This document shows, piece by piece, positions 1-12,414 of a stretch of 64,000 nucleotides of DNA (positions are counted from its first letter, which is position 1; each line of letters starts with the position of its first letter). The stretch covers positions 59,053,439-59,117,438 of the forward strand of contig NC_088800.1 of NCBI RefSeq assembly GCF_011386835.1, read 5' to 3'. The notes under the pieces were generated by a model. The model made no database searches and was not told the origin of the DNA. It saw only the letters and a program-made list of their open reading frames with translations. The DNA comes from Chrysemys picta bellii (taxonomy: Eukaryota; Chordata; Testudines; Emydidae). Position numbers and translations under genes: made by a program.

Positions 1-119
1 ATAGAAATTGAAAAAGATTCTTGTTGAGGAGAGAGCGTGGCTGACATTCACCCCACAGAAAATATTTACTTATTTAAAAACTAAATAATTTAAAATGTAT
101 ATGTTTAAAAGTGGTAGAT

Positions 120-525
120 GTCCCAAAATTGGAACAGGTTGGAAAATGGAATTCTCATCTCATGGGAAATAACATTTTGAAATTTCCTTTCATCCTGAAT
201 TGGGACAAGAATCAAAAATTTTGAAAATGACTGTGGAACAGAAATTCTGAAATATTTGTTTCAGAAACATCAAAACAACCTTATTGAAACATTTCAACAT
301 TATTGAAATTAAATGTTTATAATATAATGTAAATACTTAATTCTAAAATATTATTATATTTATAATTAAAAGTTGTAAATGTTTCAATAAACCAAAACAA
401 ATTGTCACTTCAGTTAGAATAGTTTCAAGTTTTTTCTGCTGAAAATTTCATTAAAATGACATGTTCTTGCAAAATGTTTGAATTTCAGTGAAACAGGATT
501 TTTCCAACAGAAAGCTGTTCTTTAA
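120..525. repeat. A/T-rich palindromic MITE-like repeat
   Basis: This stretch is very rich in TTTGAAA, AAATTTC and TTTCAA motifs. It has a self-complementary look around an A/T centre near 310-375. The same texture recurs near 11.8, 17.0, 19.8, 54.7 and 57.5 kb, which suggests one dispersed non-autonomous DNA transposon family. Exact ends and TSDs are not clear here. Confidence 0.4.
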
Positions 526-1974
526 AACTTTTTGATGAGTTGTACTAAAAATGTAATTTACTGACTACCCAGCAGCAGAAATGAATCGTATCCAAACAAT
601 GAATTAACCTAGCCAGCCAACATATTGTAGCAGCTAAGGAGCCCCTTTAATCCCATCTCCTCCTCCCCAGGGATATAGCTTCCCCCTGCGCCAATATATT
701 GGACTTATCTGTGCCTAGAGGATGGTGATAATGGAGGTTCATTTCTTTCATACCCCCACACAATAATTTAGATGTAAACCCGGTGTCTGCATTGCCTGCC
801 CTGGCTGCAGTGATGGCTTCCTCCTGTACCTGGACAATAGCTACCTCAAAGCGGAAGGAGAGAGGATGGCACGACCCCTTCACAGTGACTAGAAGTGTTT
901 GATTGTCCTTTGCTTGTGAAGCCTCAGTTGGCAGTGATGGCTTTTTCTAGTTGTCTGGATAGGTGTCTGCAACTATGATTCATCTGCACCTTACCGACAT
1001 CACCCATGCCTTTTTAACCTCCATATTTGATTATTATACATGGGTCTACCTTTTGAAGGCCGTGTGTGAGCCTTAGGTAGTGCTTGCCTGCTTGGTTGAG
1101 ATAGATGTCGAGCACATTATATCAACTCTTTGCCATCTGCTCTGGCTCTCTCTTGCTTCCAGGTGCCATTCAAGGTGTTGACTTTGTTTGTTGTCCCAGC
1201 TATCCAAGAGACCTGCCTCTCTGCACATTAAGGGCCCAATTCAGCAGTCTATCGCTGTTTTACAAAGCACTTCTGGCATGTGCTGAAGTTCCATTCACTT
1301 GTAATTAAAGCCTGTGCTAAGCATGTGCTTAACTGAATAGGAATTGGTTTAAGCATGTGCGGAGATCCTTTAACTGTTATGAAAGTGGCAGTCAGCCAGG
1401 ACATTCAAGCTAAAAGACACCAAATTGAAATTTTAAGATCCTACTAGCAATGTATGTACAGTGGAGGGCCCTTGACTCCTCTTCAGTTTACTTCCCCTAC
1501 TAGTCCAACTATGTGCAGATTTTCCTGGGGGTTTGCTGAGCTATAGGGAAACGTACAAGCCCCATCTTTTTTGCCTGAGTGCTGAAGGCAATGAGGGGGG
1601 CATGTAATTGAACTGTGGGGGGCCAGGAGGAGGAGTGAGGGACGCTTTGATTCATATTGTTGTTTGTTAAATTAAATTTTGTACATGTGCCCATAGACTG
1701 GTAATAAGATGCATTTTATAGCAAAACAGAAACTCTGTCTGTCCAGTTAAATGAACATATGAAACCCAGCATTGCTTTTCATGAGTTGTCATAGACTATA
1801 GAAAAGCCATTTAACCACCATTCCAATACAATCATTCCGATGCTCTTGTTAGGCAAAGAAATTTTTTGAACTGGAAATCATGTTTAATTGAGCAGAAGAG
1901 CTGTGCAAATGCCTTTAAATGAACAATTTGCTCCAATTTAAAAATGAATTTACTTTGTCCATGCTCATATACTT
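526..1974. other. Non-coding stretch, no gene seen
   Basis: Only short chance ORFs are present. Around 1228-1390 there is a diverged copy of a palindromic repeat (GGCCCAATTCAGCAG, then TGTGCTTAACTGAAT) that reappears near 32.2 kb, 44.4 kb and 47.7 kb. Nothing else was recognised. Confidence 0.5.
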
Positions 1975-2090
1975 TGGCATATTTGTTATTATTATTAATA
2001 AACATTGCAGTACAGCCTGGAAGCCAACCAACAAGTTTGGGCCTCATCGTGCTATGCGCACAGAGTAAATGACAGACCCTACCCACTGAA
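1975..2090 (-). repeat. L2/L3-like LINE 3' tail
   Basis: A (TTA/ATT)n tract is followed by a diverged antisense form of the 'CACCTAG..GCCC..TTGTGCTA' 3' end shared by old L2/L3/MIR-type elements. TCGTGCTATGCGCACAG is the recognisable core. The sense strand is minus. It is short and diverged. Confidence 0.5.
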
Positions 2091-3189
2091 CTTGAAGTCT
2101 AAGAGATGATCAAGCTAAGCTGTGTGTGTGGTGGGGAGAAGGGGGTGTCGTGGAGTCTAGATAATAAAAATAGTAGAAAGGCTAAGAATTATGCCCTGTA
2201 AGAGGTAGTAATTGCAACTCACCACCTGACTAGCCATTAGCAGATGGCAGCTCATTGTATGCTTTATGGAGGAGGTAACTGAGGGGGACAAGGAGATGGT
2301 TTTTAAAGATTTATCTGGGACCTGGTCCCATATGTAAAGGGAGAAAGCAAGAAGGGGCTCATAGGAGAAGCAGTGACTGTCAAACCTTGAGAGAAGATAA
2401 AAGAGCAGGGTTAAATTGCCTTCGAAGGGCGTTGAAGGCAAGAACATGAAGTTGTGCATACAGATGGTTTTGGCAAATAAACATGTCATCTTGAGAGCTC
2501 CCTTTAAGGTAGAATTAATTCTTCTATGCAAGCAGGTCCTAGGATTAAATATTATTTTCCTCAGAGAATCGGCACTTTATTAGGACAAGTACAGTTGTAT
2601 CCATGTATTGTGTTCACTTTTTTCATGAACACATAAGGGATCAAATTGTACTCATCCAAATATACATGGAAAGGAACATTTTTTCTTATACAACTGAGTA
2701 TTCCCAGGAGGGGGTGGGGATATATTACATGAGACGGGCCATCACGTGACATAAAAAGGGGAGGGGAAAACAAAAAGGTCAAGGGCTATCACACAAGGTC
2801 TTCAGAATTCAAACCATGCACCGGCTTTATAGGGTCAATAAACTCTCTTCTGCTTCCCAGTTCAGGAGGTTTGATTGCCTTTTTTCATTCCTTCCTAGCA
2901 GTTGATAGTCACACTCAGTTCTGAATAAGCTTCCATGCATCTTAAACAGTGAAATGTTTAATCTTGTAATTTGCCATACCGCTGAATACAGTATATGATG
3001 CTGTTCAAGCCTCTTTATTTTTGTTGGAGAGCTCGTCAGTTTCCCTCCAACACTGTAAGTTGCAAAATAACTTGTATAACAATCCAAAGTTGACAGTGAT
3101 TATCCATTACAGTGCAGCTATCTTCCATGTCAGCCAGTTGAGCTGAGCTAATGTCACACCTACTTACTAATAGAAATATATTGCTTTTC
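2091..3189. other. Non-coding stretch, no gene seen
   Basis: Mostly unique A/T-rich DNA. The longest open frame (124 codons on the minus strand, 2157-2531) has a low-complexity composition and no recognisable domain. No repeat was confidently identified. Confidence 0.45.
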
Positions 3190-3275
3190 ATCAGTAGATT
3201 GTCAAGCGCTTTACAAGTATCATGATCCCCATTTTACGGATGGGGAAACTGAAGCTCCGAGGGGTCATTCACTTT
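3190..3275 (-). repeat. MIR-like SINE fragment
   Basis: The string CCCCATTTTACGGATGGGGA followed by AACTGAAGC is the antisense signature of the MIR/CORE-SINE region, preceded by the usual 'AAGCGCTTTACAA' block. It is a short, old copy. Confidence 0.65.
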
Positions 3276-3979
3276 GGCTCCGTTCACTCGCCTAGTGAAT
3301 GAGATCATTAGCGTTAATTTGTGTGAGGGGTGAATGTAACGGAATAATCAAGGGTATTGGTGGAAAGTGAGTTTAAAACTCAGAAATATGACACTACCCC
3401 ACCAAAAAGCTTGATTCTAAATATTATGCTCATCCAATCAAGGAACAGAAAAAATACCCTGTGTGTGCAAGTAAAACTGTTTAAAATTTTAATTTTTGGT
3501 TAGGAAATAACGTCACTGAATTGTATTCAATGTATTGTATCTATTGACCAAGGACTCTATTCAAAATTATTTTTTGGATAATTTTGGCAAAATGAATAAA
3601 TTTGTGAAAACTATAAGCTGCTCACAGACAACTTATAAGTAAGTAAAAGAAAGGAAGGCTGAATTTACTTAATGCATTATTCCCTATAAATTAGTCACTC
3701 CTCTTTATTAGCCATTGTATTTCAGAAACAAGTTGAAAATCATTTTAACACTAATATCCCTCTTTAAACCCCTTTAAACTGTCACAAGATTTAAAACTGA
3801 TTTTTTCATGGTAAAGCACCAGAAGAGCAAACATCTGCTACAGGCTAACAAAGAATCTGGGTTTTTCTTAGTAATAAATTTGAATTAATGTATCTTTTAA
3901 AGAAGTATTATGACATGGTGATGAATTAAGTCCTCTTTTTACATGGCTTTCTTTGAAGACAAGAGTGGAACCTCATGCA
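3276..3979. other. Non-coding stretch, no gene seen
   Basis: A/T-rich DNA without a convincing ORF or a recognised repeat. Confidence 0.4.
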
Positions 3980-4213
3980 ATAGAATTATAGAATATCAGG
4001 ATTGGAAGGGACCTCAAAGGTCATCTAGTCCAACCCCCTGCTCAAAGCAGGACCAATCCCCAACTAAATCATCCCAGCCAGGGCTTCGTCAAGCCTGATC
4101 TTAAAAACCTCTAAGGAAGGGGATGCCACCACCTCCCTAGGTAACCCATTCCAGTGCTTCACCACCCTCCTAGTGAAAAAGGTTTTCCTAATATACCACC
4201 TAAACCTCCCCCA
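3980..4213 (-). repeat. CR1 LINE 3' end
   Basis: Antisense CR1 3' end. It begins with the terminal TAGAATTATAGAATATCAGG block and the 'GGAAGGGACCTCAAAGGTCA' 3' UTR, then the region encoding the end of ORF2 (minus-strand frame reading about '[29 protein letters not shown]'). Only the last ~230 bp are kept, as expected for a 5'-truncated CR1 insertion. The copy near 14.5 kb has almost the same protein end. Confidence 0.93.
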
Positions 4214-4799
4214 GAATGATGATTTCGTAAATAACAATATATAATTTAATTTCTTGTTAATCTCAAGAGAATAAATTCTTACTACTTCTACTAGAACATT
4301 ACTTGTCCTAATAATAGTTACATAGACATAAACGCAGTTAAATACGCTTGTCACTTAAAAAATAAAGTATGCTGGACAATAGTATGACAATAATCCGACG
4401 GTATGGCCAGATTGTGCTATTGTCTGAATGTGGATAAGTTTAGAAGGAAAGAGGCAAGTCCACTGTGTAGGTCTCCCCCATCCCACTCCTGATGGTGGTG
4501 TTGCCTAAGCAAGAAAACATGTGTATGCTTGATCGTGCATCATGCAATGAGCTGGAATTCTAATTAGCAAGATGCTTTCTTGGAGGAAAGTTCACATTGG
4601 GGCAAACTTACTCTTTGGTAATAATTCTAAAAGGTCTTTCCAATTTCTGTGGACACCCTGTCTCGCTTCATATTATCCTGGTGGTCTGAATTTCCCATTT
4701 CCTTACTGCCCCAGAATTCATAAGAACCATGTTTCTCATTTCTCACTGAAGAATGCTCCTTCCCTGGTAACACTTAACATCTAACTTCCCATATGCAGG
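4214..4799. other. Non-coding stretch, no gene seen
   Basis: No repeat or gene recognised. The small ORF at 4572-4784 has no visible domain. Confidence 0.4.
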
Positions 4800-4930
4800 T
4801 CTTAAAGTCTTACAAAGGTGGACAGATATTATGCCCATTGCACAGATTAGGAAACTAAGACCCTGAGAAATGCAGTGACTCTCCCAAGTACACATACAAT
4901 GTGAGAGAACAGGGAGTAGAACCTAGGGTG
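4800..4930 (-). repeat. MIR-like SINE fragment
   Basis: Antisense MIR-type text: 'ATTATGCCCATTGCACAGAT', then 'GGAAACTAAGA', then 'CAGGGAGTAGAACCTAGG'. This matches the usual sense block in which a hydroxyl-rich 'CCATCTGTAAAATGGG' motif is read in reverse. It is diverged. Confidence 0.6.
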
Positions 4931-7900
4931 GTCTGTGCCTTAACGTAGTCTGTCTATCCTCTCAGTCTTGCATGACTGCAAGCATTTGAAAGAAGAATTC
5001 ATCCTAGGGAGTCTCCTGGTCAGTGCCCTATCCTCTGACCAAGATGGCTCCATCTATTACTTAATGTTCATCTTCATGCCTGGCAAAGGATGTAGGACCT
5101 ATATTAAATGAATGGCAACATTGGATGAAAAGGTGCATCCTTTTACTGTATCCCTGGAATCAGCAATGCAGACTTTAATTAAGAAGCAGGAACACTTTTT
5201 TTTTAAATTGCATCCTGCATTTTCCGTGCAACAGATAACATGTATAAATGGGTACTTGGTTTTGGTGAAAAAAGAGTTCTTGTATCCCTATCACGTTGTT
5301 CCTGTGCTCTTTCTTTTCTCTGTTTTAGAGGTCAAAGCGCTTTGTGATGTCTTGGCAGGATAAATGCTATAAAAGATTACGTTGTTGCCATTATAAAGGA
5401 AATATTTCCTGTTACAGAGTTTATTGCTAAAAAGCAACTATAGGACTGTATAATAATTCACTATGAATGGTCCTTTTATGAGTTGCTGGAATTAGTAATG
5501 CAGGTGATAGGTCCCGAATGAAAATATTTTAACCCTGTTAAATTAATGTCTGCATCCAAAAAAGGGGATCTGATTTCACCATCTTTCTGTGCTGTCACTC
5601 AATGCTGGTATAATAGGGCAAGTATAGTATGCCCCTATTTATTTCTCAGCCACAGCATAACAACTTAGCTTTGCAAACATATAACTGGATCCCAGAGAAG
5701 GCATGATAAAACCGAATGAGAGGCAGTAAAAATATGATTCTCTCCCTCTCCACCGCTGGTTTCCACAGAATTATCCCATTGGTGACAGCATCATTCCTCC
5801 TTTGCTCCCCTCCTCTGCCCTGGCCACCTTGGAACAGGAAGAGTGGATCTTCCATACCTACTGGTGACCATGGATCTGCTAAGGAATCTTCTGGTTTGTA
5901 GCATTTAAGTAGTTCTCTTAAATTATATTGGCTTACGACCTTGGCTCGCTGTTGTGGCCAGTCCCAGTGAAGATAAGTGCTTGTTATTGAGCCCCAGCTA
6001 ATGGGAGCTTCTCCTTTAGGTCTAGATATAGAACATTGGAAGTCCCCAACTTGACCCCTTATAATGACTATGGTCTCTATACGTATATGGGCAACAAATG
6101 CGTGGGGGCTGTGTAGATAGGGGAGTATGTAGTACTTAGCTTAGTGGGTGTGATCAAGTGTTATGCTACAGGATGGTCCTGAAGACATAAGTACTACTTA
6201 GGCCATGCCTATATAGGAAGATTGCTCCAGTGTAACCTTTCTTATATCAGTAGGATCTGTCTTGCATCCACACTCACATTGACGCTCTCTAGCCTTAATC
6301 TATATTAAATTAGTCTGGCTCACAATTGACAAGACTTCATATCCATGCGAGTTGCAATGGTTGAGTGGCAGTGTAGATGCATCCAATTTATGATTTAACA
6401 AAACTAGCTAAGCAGTCCTATCCCGCACTGTACCAGGCAGCTTAGAAGTGACATGTCTGATTCTTTCTGCATTCCTCTGTGCCAGGTTCCTCTGGGCCAA
6501 AAGTTATCCCTCTGTTTAAATAGTTCTGACAAATGTATACAACTCACATTACATGCAGACACTAATAGAGATGCCAAATCCAAAGTTTTGTCACTATACA
6601 ATGTGCATTGCCCTGGTCCTGCATCATAGTCCTGGGTGTCCTCGGTCGCTGGAGCATGTAGTCCCAACTGCTTAATATTTACAGGAAGGTTATCATTGAC
6701 CAATGGCTGGAGCAGATGAGAACTTGTCTACTCCTGAGACAGACACCAGGCTGGAACAAGGGCAAGTTGCTCTGACAGAGCTACACAAATGTAACTGAGG
6801 TAATGGGTGCAGCATAAGTATGGAGCTGAACAAGTACTCAAGCTAGTTTAGTTAAATCAGAAATGGGATGTACTCACACAGCCACTAACCTGATTAACTC
6901 CCACAGATATGGAGTTGTGTTGGTTGCAAACCAGACAGATCTTTCTGCTTGATCTGATATAATTTATCGATGGCAGCTTCCATTGATTGAAGATAAGGTG
7001 CAACTTTCAAATACCAGCAAGGCCTTGCTCCTTTGGCTTAACTGGTAAGCGCTGAAGGTCTGCAGTTAACTGCCTGTTGATGACGGTGGTGCCTGTGCTC
7101 ATACAGCCATGACTGGTTGAACTAACTCACCAAGAGCAACAGGCGTGCTGGTGCTGTAGACCTGACTAATGCAGGGAAGAAAGAGAGGCATGCAGAGGGG
7201 GAGACTTTGATCTGCATTCAGTCAAACTGTTGGAGAAGTATTTAATTTTTTTAAAGAAAGAGAAACAAAGAAAATAAAAGCTGAGGGGGAAATGGAAAAC
7301 ATGAGAGCTTGTTAAAAGGAAAGTTGCTGGAGGTGTGTTTGGTTTTTCTTTGTTTGCTTTTCAGGCAACTAGGTCAATGTGAGGGTTGGGGAAAGACAGT
7401 GTGTCCAAGTCTTGAAATAACATTTTCCTCATCCAGTCAGAACTACTTTATATCCTTCCAGAAAACTCACTTGACACTTAAAGTAATGAATTTTAGATCC
7501 TCCTCCTCCTCCAAGCCGGTTAAATCTTTCTTTCCTATCTCTAAATAAGGCAGTGCACTTCAGTGTTAGCCTGATTAAAGTATATCACTAAACCTTAGCT
7601 CAGTAACCTAATAATTGCATGTCGTTTGTGAGATGGCATCTCCTATCTGAATCTTGTTCACTGAGTCTCTAAACTAGGCTTTAAACTTCTCCTTGCTACA
7701 TTCAGACTTACGGTCCTTGAATGGAATGGAGTGTGTTCATATTAACCCTGTGGTTCTTTTTTTCACTTCCAGCTAGCTTCTGTTTTCTGACTTTTTGTGT
7801 GTATTTGTATAAAAGTTAAATGGTTGAGACTAACAACCTTATGGCACCTCAGAAAGGCTAATATTTAGTAATCAGAAACTTCACACTGAATAAAGAAAGC

Positions 7901-8844
7901 AGACCTCATGAAATACCTGTAATAGTTTTAGTAACATGATGAGTACAAACTTCATCCTCTGCCTGATGAAAACGCATTTTGATGTTATCTTGACTTGTAG
8001 ATATTATTTTGAAGATGGGCAGGACATTTAACTGGACATTTAACTGGTATCATTGATACCTATGGTTATTATTTAGCTGATATATGTAAAGGTACAATTT
8101 GTCACTGCAAAGTGCTGTAGCTATAAATAATACATCTATGAAGTATCTGCTTCTTGGCAGGGAATAGCTGCAAAATATGAATAAAGCATAGTACAGCTGA
8201 AATCTATCAGACACACAAGAAATGTCTTCTCAAAGTACAAGGTTTTAGGGTTTTTTTAAAAAAGTGTTACTGATTTATATAGTTTTTGATTTGTATGTAA
8301 AAATCAACTATTAATGCAGTAGTCTGGCTTGTGTATGTGAAACACTGCCCTCTACTGGATGGACTATAAAGAGCTATCAGATCTGTTCAAGGTGGGTTTT
8401 TGTTTTGTTTTTCAATTTCCTAACTCAACTAGTGAAATTTGTTTTTTTTTTTTTTTTTTTTTTTATATTACCAGTTAGAGGCTTCTTCTCCTTTGGAGCT
8501 AAAGGTTATGAGTTCCTTATGGATGTATGCATGTGATAAGATGGCTGCAGTATCTGTCTAGAAGATGCTATGAATTGGTTAATGTACCAGCAAAATCTTC
8601 ACTGTTTAATTCATCTTGGAATACAAATCCTAATTTCATGAGATTATAATAGCAAAAAGTAAGAGACCAATGCTGAGCTACAGTAAGTAATACAGTAATT
8701 ATCATTTAGAAGGCAAATTCTGGAGTAATGATCCCATTTGGAATATATAAATTGTGGAATTGAGTCATGGAATGCGTATTAGTTATCCACAAATTCATGG
8801 TTCACTTTTCACCATGATACAGGATTTGTCATACTAGATCAGAC
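4931..8844. other. Long non-coding stretch
   Basis: No gene was supported. A possible heavily decayed Harbinger-type MITE lies about 6200-6380 (GGCCATGCCTATATAGG at the left, GGCAGTGTAGATGCATCC at the right). A 13-bp tandem pair (GACATTTAACTGG) sits near 8026-8052. A 23-T tract lies at 8442-8464. The rest appears unique. Confidence 0.4.
8442..8464. repeat. Poly(T) tract
   Basis: An uninterrupted run of 23 T. It could be the reversed poly(A) of a retroposed sequence, but no parent element is visible next to it. Confidence 0.9.
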
Positions 8845-10010
8845 CTTTCTAAACAATAGGAAACAAAGGGTAGGAATAAATGGTCAGTTTTCACAGTGAA
8901 GAGGGAGAAGTAGTGGGGTCCCCCAAGGATCTGTGCTGGGACCTGTGCTGTTCAACATATTCATAAATGATCTGGAAAAAGGGGTAAACAGTGAGGTAAC
9001 AAAATTTGCAGATGCAAAATTACTCAAGAAAGTTAAGTCCAGAGCAGACTACGAAGAGTTACAGAGGGATTTCACAAAACCGGGTGACTGGGCAACAAAA
9101 TGGCAGATGAAATTCAGTGTTGATAAATGCATAATAACGCACACTGGAAAGCATAATCAGAACAATATATACAGAACTATTGGGTTTAAGTTAGCAGTTA
9201 TCACTCAAGAAAGAGATTTTGAAATCATTCTGGATAGTTCTCTGAAAACATCTTTTCAATGGGCAATAACAGTCAAAAAACTAACAATGTTAGGAACCAT
9301 TAGGAAAGGGATAGAAAATATCAACCTGCCAGTATATAAATTCATGGAACGCCCACATCTTGAACTCTGCATGCAGTTCTAGTCTCCCCATCTCCAAAAA
9401 GATATAGAGTTGGAAAAAGTACAGAGAAGGACAGTGAAAATGATTAGGGGTATGGAACAGTATCCATATGAGAAGAAATTTCAAAAGACTGGGACAGCTT
9501 AGGAAAAAAAGATGACTAAGGGGGGATATGATTGAGTTCTATAAAATCATGAACAGTGTGAATAGAGTGAATACAGAAGTGTTGTTTACCCTGTCACATA
9601 ACACAAGAACCAGGGATCACCCAATGAAATTAATAGGCAGTAGGTTTAAATCAAACATAAGGAAGTACTACTTCACACAATGCACAGTCAGCCTGTGGAA
9701 CTCGTTGCCAGGGAATGTTGTGAAGGCCAAAAGTATAATTGGGTTAAAAAAATAATTAGACAGGTTCCTGGAGGATAAGTCCATCAATGGCTTTTAGCCA
9801 AGATGGTCAAGGATGCAACCTCATGCTCTGGGTGTTCCTAATCCTCTGACTGCCAGAAGCTGGGACCAGATGACAGAAGGTGGATCACTTGAAATTATCC
9901 TGTTCTGTTCATTCCCACTGAAGCATCTGGTCATGGACGCTATCAAAAGACAGGATACTGGGCTAGATGGATCGTTGGTCTGACCCTGTATGACCGCTCT
10001 TATGGTCTTT
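8845..10010 (+). pseudogene. CR1 LINE, RT C-terminal half plus 3' UTR (dead)
   Basis: A 5'-truncated CR1. The open part at 8933-9382 reads through the reverse transcriptase palm/thumb region, beginning with the conserved '[17 protein letters not shown]' block. It continues in other frames (9528-9755, 'YFTQCTVSLWNSLPGNVV'), so at least one frameshift is present. The catalytic FADD box is damaged: it reads FADA because three bases are missing relative to the usual FADDTKLL. The 3' UTR contains 'GGATACTGGGCTAGATGG' and ends near 'CGCTCTTATGGTCTTTGG'. CR1 is a non-LTR retrotransposon; this copy cannot encode an active enzyme. Confidence 0.93.
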
Positions 10011-11819
10011 GGTCGATTCAGGCCTGTTTCTGAGGACTGGTCACTGTAAGTGTCATGTGCAAGAGGGCAGAAAGTGGTTTAATCACTAATGATGCATATG
10101 CTCTGCAGTCTAAATCTGAGCTTCTCAGCACACCTTGCCTACTCCTGAACCCTCTGCTCAGTTGCCCCTCCTTTACCACATTCCCCCTGTTTCCCCCCCG
10201 CCCCCCCCATGCAACAGCGAGTCTTCCAATCCCTCAAAAGAGCTCAGAATCCAGAGCTGCTGGCATTATCAGGGCTCCTGTGTCTGTGGTTGCTGCTCCC
10301 AGCCTGTGCACCCAAAGTTCTTTGCTCTGGAAGGGGAATTAGACTCTTTGGGTTGAAGAGATAATTTACTCCCATTGTTTGCTCATCACCCTGAGGGTAG
10401 TGATCTCTTTGTAATACATCACAATTGGTTGCTGTGGAAGAAATGATTGTTGTCACTAGCAGATTAACTTCATGGGGAGAAAAAGAAGCAGGAGCACGTG
10501 AACTCTTAAAAGAAATATGATTGTCATGCAAATGTCTTAAAATATTGAATGGCAGGGAGAGATACTAATTTGTGTATGCAGAATTGTCTCTAAATGGGTT
10601 TTTACTGAGGCATCATTTCTTAAAGTACAGTGGCATCTAGAAAGAAGGTTGGGATTTCATCACAGATAGAACAGATCTGTTGGTTTGAAAATAATTGTCT
10701 AAAAATCATAATGTGCAACAGAACACAGTAAGGTTTAAGTGGATTTTTGCCTCTAAGAATATATGGCTGTAAATGCTGGCAGAAATGGAACTGGCGGCAA
10801 TTGTTACAGTATTTGTCTTTTCAAGCCAGGAGCTCTGGTAATCAATACATCTGTCTTGAAATTTCAGTCTGACACTTGCTATGATTCCACCTAAGAGAAA
10901 TGGCTGCTGGCAATAAACCTAGCACAGTTCACAAAACAAACCTGCCCCCTGCAGGTCACTAGACTGAGATGCACAGCTTTAAAACTTTTGGGTTGGGAAC
11001 TTAAAAGGGGTCAAATCAAGTAAATGAGGTACAATGTAGTATTGTCAGTAAACAAACAAATCTGTCAAGTGTAACACTAAGGCAGTGTAACTATTTATGG
11101 AACAGCAAATGAGAGACAGAACTGGGCAGGTGCTGCAGCATATTTTCCATTGTTTTTCACTTTCTTGCTTTGGACATGCTCGTTCCCCTTTTGAGCTCAC
11201 ATGTCACAAAAATTTGAAAGAGCCAGTTTTACTGGCATGAATATTCACTGCACATGGGTTTCAAGGATCCATTAGTGATTGTCCATGGAATGTTCTTAAA
11301 TTCCTGGGCCTTAGTTCCCACTGGGGCGGGGGCTACAAATTCCATTAATTTTGGGTCAGCACAACTGCTGTGATCTGGAGGGCAGTGTTAATTTGAGGTT
11401 ATGGGTCAACAGGAGTCTAGCAAAAGGCTGTCCTACTAATGACATGAGCTGTGCAATCAACAGTGTCTACTTTTGTGCTGCTCCAACTGGGCACAGTTAA
11501 ATAGCTGGAGGCCCCTGCATTTTGGAATAGGCCAACACAGGACTGAATTTAATTTGTAAATGACAATCCCATTACTTGGACATGTTTATTAGACAGACAT
11601 GACAATAGTTATGCAGTCAATACAAGAAGTGCAGTGGACAAGCTGTCACTCTGAAGTCATCTTAGAAATATCTGAATTTTTTTTTTTCCATAAAACTCTC
11701 TTGGAAGAGGGGGGACTTTGTGCTAAAGATATCATTTCCTTATTAGAGCTATTTGGGAAACTTCCCCCGCTCCTCTCCCCTCCCCACATGAAACATTTTG
11801 GAAATTTGTCATAAATATA
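10011..11819. other. Non-coding stretch, no gene seen
   Basis: It includes a C-rich run near 10190-10210. ORFs at 10055-10356 overlap that run and look like chance. No mobile element was confidently identified. Confidence 0.4.
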
Positions 11820-12010
11820 AAAATGTATTTTTTTTCTGATTCAAAACCCCAAATTCTTCCAGTTGTCACTGCTGAAAATATTTAATTTTTAAAAACCAAA
11901 GTAGTTTTGGGTTTTAGATGAGAAATCTAATATTTTTGTCAAGTGATTTTTTGTTTTGTTTGAAAATTTGGTTTCCAAGGAAAAATTTTAACATACAACC
12001 AGCTCCCTTC
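11820..12010. repeat. A/T-rich MITE-like repeat
   Basis: The same texture as at 120-525: AAATTT and TTTTCAAA motifs in both orientations, ending with a 'CATACAACCAGCTC' edge that resembles the right edges near 17.27 kb ('TTTCACCAGCTA'). Boundaries are approximate. Confidence 0.4.
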
Positions 12011-12034
12011 CTTATTTTCAGTGGCTGAGAAGAT

Positions 12035-12260
12035 AGCACTTAAAGAAGATGGGAAACTGAGGCATAAAGAATCTGAGGGCCAGATTTTTAAGGTATTTAG
12101 TCATCTAACTCCCACTGATTTCAATTGGAATTTGGCACCTAAATCCTTTATTTTAAATCAGACCCCAGGTCACAGAGGAAGTGTATAGCAGAGCATGGAG
12201 TAGAACTCAGGTTTCTTAAGTCCTAGGCTAGCAACCTAACCACTGGAACTAAGGGCTCAA
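12035..12260 (-). repeat. MIR-like SINE split by a palindromic repeat
   Basis: The antisense MIR signature 'GATGGGAAACTGAGGCATAA' (12049-12068) is separated from its expected continuation 'CAGGTCACAGAGGAAG..GTAGAACTCAGGTTTC' (from about 12166) by a ~95-bp insert. That insert starts 'GAGGGCCAGATTTTTAAGG' and is self-complementary around 'CCCACTGATTTCAATTGG'. The insert looks like a short palindromic MITE, so this is a nested arrangement. Confidence 0.55.
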
Positions 12261-12414
12261 TACTGCTGACTTCTCTAGCAAAACTCCTACTGAAGTATTA
12301 TGGCAGTTTCTTTGTGTAGGGGCTGCAGGATCAGCCCCAAAGTGAGTAATGGATTTCTTGCTTTAGGATAAAATTGTCAGAAGTGCCTAAGTCCTACTGA
12401 CTTTCAACAGGATT

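Noticed and set aside
7032..7110. tRNA-like sequence (TGGCTTAACTGGTAAGCGC)
   Set aside because: It resembles an A box, but no B box, cloverleaf or repeat copy could be found.
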